Of a stretch of 11,916 bases of DNA, positions 11,365-11,916 are shown piece after piece (position 1 is the stretch's first letter; every line of letters begins with the position of its first letter). The position numbers and the translations under genes are program-made. The DNA comes from Clostridiales bacterium (GTDB lineage Bacteria > Bacillota > Clostridia > Christensenellales > Aristaeellaceae): the NCBI GenBank assembly GCA_019420065.1, contig JAHZHX010000058.1:1-11916 (forward strand). The letters are read 5' to 3'. The notes under the pieces are model-generated. The model saw only the letters and a program-made list of their open reading frames with translations, did not search any database and was not told the origin of the DNA.

Positions 11365-11916
11365 ATGCCAAGTACAATTCCGGCAACGTTTTTTGAATGG
11401 GTGCGATTCTTGCTCAAACAGTATGGAGCGCTTTTCCTGCGCGGCACGGCGGTAACGCTGGAGGTAGCCATCGCCGGTACGGTACTGGGGTTTGTGCTTG
11501 GCTTGCTGGTGGCCATTGTACGCACCATTCCGGCGCCGCGCGGCAGGTGGTATCGCCGTTTGCCGCTGCGGATCGCCAATTTTCTGCTCAACGTATATAT
11601 TGAGGTGTTCCGCGGTACGCCCATGATCGTGCAGTCGATGGTCATCTACTATGGTTCAATGCAGCTGGGCGTGCGCATGCCCGTGCTGATGGCGGCCATT
11701 CTGATCGTATCCATCAATACCGGCGCGTATATGGCGGAAATTATCCGCGGCGGCGTTATCAGCGTGGATAAGGGACAGAAGGAGGCGGCCACGGCCATTG
11801 GCATGACGCACTGGCAGGCCATGGTACAGGTCGTGCTTCCTCAGGCGGTACGCAATATCATGCCTTCCATCGGCAACGAGTTTGTTGTCAATATCAAAGA
11901 TTCAAGCGTGCTCAAC
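11365..11916 (+). CDS. Amino acid ABC transporter permease (HisM/GlnP type), cut by the window end
   Basis: The first 184 residues are present; the frame is open at the window edge. Start 11365 follows GGGAG with an 8-base gap, 28 bases after the binding-protein stop, so it belongs to the same operon. Hydrophobic segments lie at ~28-52, 70-95 and 104-125. The family signature EVFRGTPMIVQ (80-90) and the ATPase-contacting EAA loop (GQKEAATAIGMTHWQAMVQ, 137-155, then LPQAVRN) are clear. It forms the membrane channel of a polar amino acid importer. The ATPase gene is expected just beyond the window. Control by the upstream lysine riboswitch suggests lysine as substrate. Confidence 0.93.
   Translation, partial: MPSTIPATFFEWVRFLLKQYGALFLRGTAVTLEVAIAGTVLGFVLGLLVAIVRTIPAPRGRWYRRLPLRIANFLLNVYIEVFRGTPMIVQSMVIYYGSMQLGVRMPVLMAAILIVSINTGAYMAEIIRGGVISVDKGQKEAATAIGMTHWQAMVQVVLPQAVRNIMPSIGNEFVVNIKDSSVLN

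Noticed and set aside
10452..11645. 397-codon open frame on the minus strand
   Set aside because: Antisense to the riboswitch terminator, binding-protein gene and permease start; His/Arg/Gln-rich shadow of real genes.
1..11916. CRISPR arrays, tRNA or rRNA genes, insertion sequences
   Set aside because: No regularly spaced repeats, tRNA-like cloverleaf, rRNA motif, transposase or terminal inverted repeats were noticed on either strand.

Overview
The window looks like a chromosomal stretch of a spore-forming member of the Clostridia (Bacillota) with moderately high G+C. The evidence is two alpha/beta-type small acid-soluble spore proteins (SASPs), a Spo0A-type DNA-binding domain, strong GGAGG ribosome binding sites, consensus sigma-A promoters, a PurBox-like operator and a class I lysine riboswitch. 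Phage, transposon, CRISPR and tRNA/rRNA signals are absent. Genus cannot be told from the sequence alone.

Left part, mostly minus strand, read right to left. A xanthine phosphoribosyltransferase (xpt) and a BMP-family substrate-binding protein form one operon (5183 to 3469), preceded by a promoter overlapped by PurBox-like sites. Next come a free-standing Spo0A C-terminal DNA-binding domain without a receiver (3239-2892), an MgtC/SapB membrane protein (2795-2076), a YitT-family membrane protein (1973-1086) and a secreted protein with three bacterial SH3 domains (889-194). Terminators separate most of these units. The terminator behind mgtC runs directly into a perfect consensus promoter for the YitT gene.

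Middle, plus strand. Two tandem SASP genes (5423-5909) follow a sigma-G-like promoter and end at a strong terminator. Then comes an exported protein of unknown function (6083-7141). It converges on a minus-strand pair: a sugar isomerase/epimerase-like TIM barrel (8511-7609) followed by a TcdE/phage-type holin (7566-7153). A LysR regulator (8659-9606) is divergent from this pair, and back-to-back promoters are clearly visible.

Right part, plus strand. A small HPr-like protein lacks the phosphorylatable histidine context but keeps the Ser46-like region (9827-10075). It is followed by a terminator and then a complete lysine riboswitch with its own expression-platform terminator (10267-10499). 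The riboswitch controls a polar amino acid ABC transporter: a binding protein (10524-11336) and a permease cut by the window end (11365-11916). This is most simply a lysine uptake system shut off when lysine is plentiful.

The points most worth attention are the receiver-less Spo0A domain with 0A-box-like repeats upstream, the isomerase-holin operon with its LysR partner, the Crh-like HPr paralogue, the multi-site PurBox region, and two binding proteins that both lack a lipobox cysteine.
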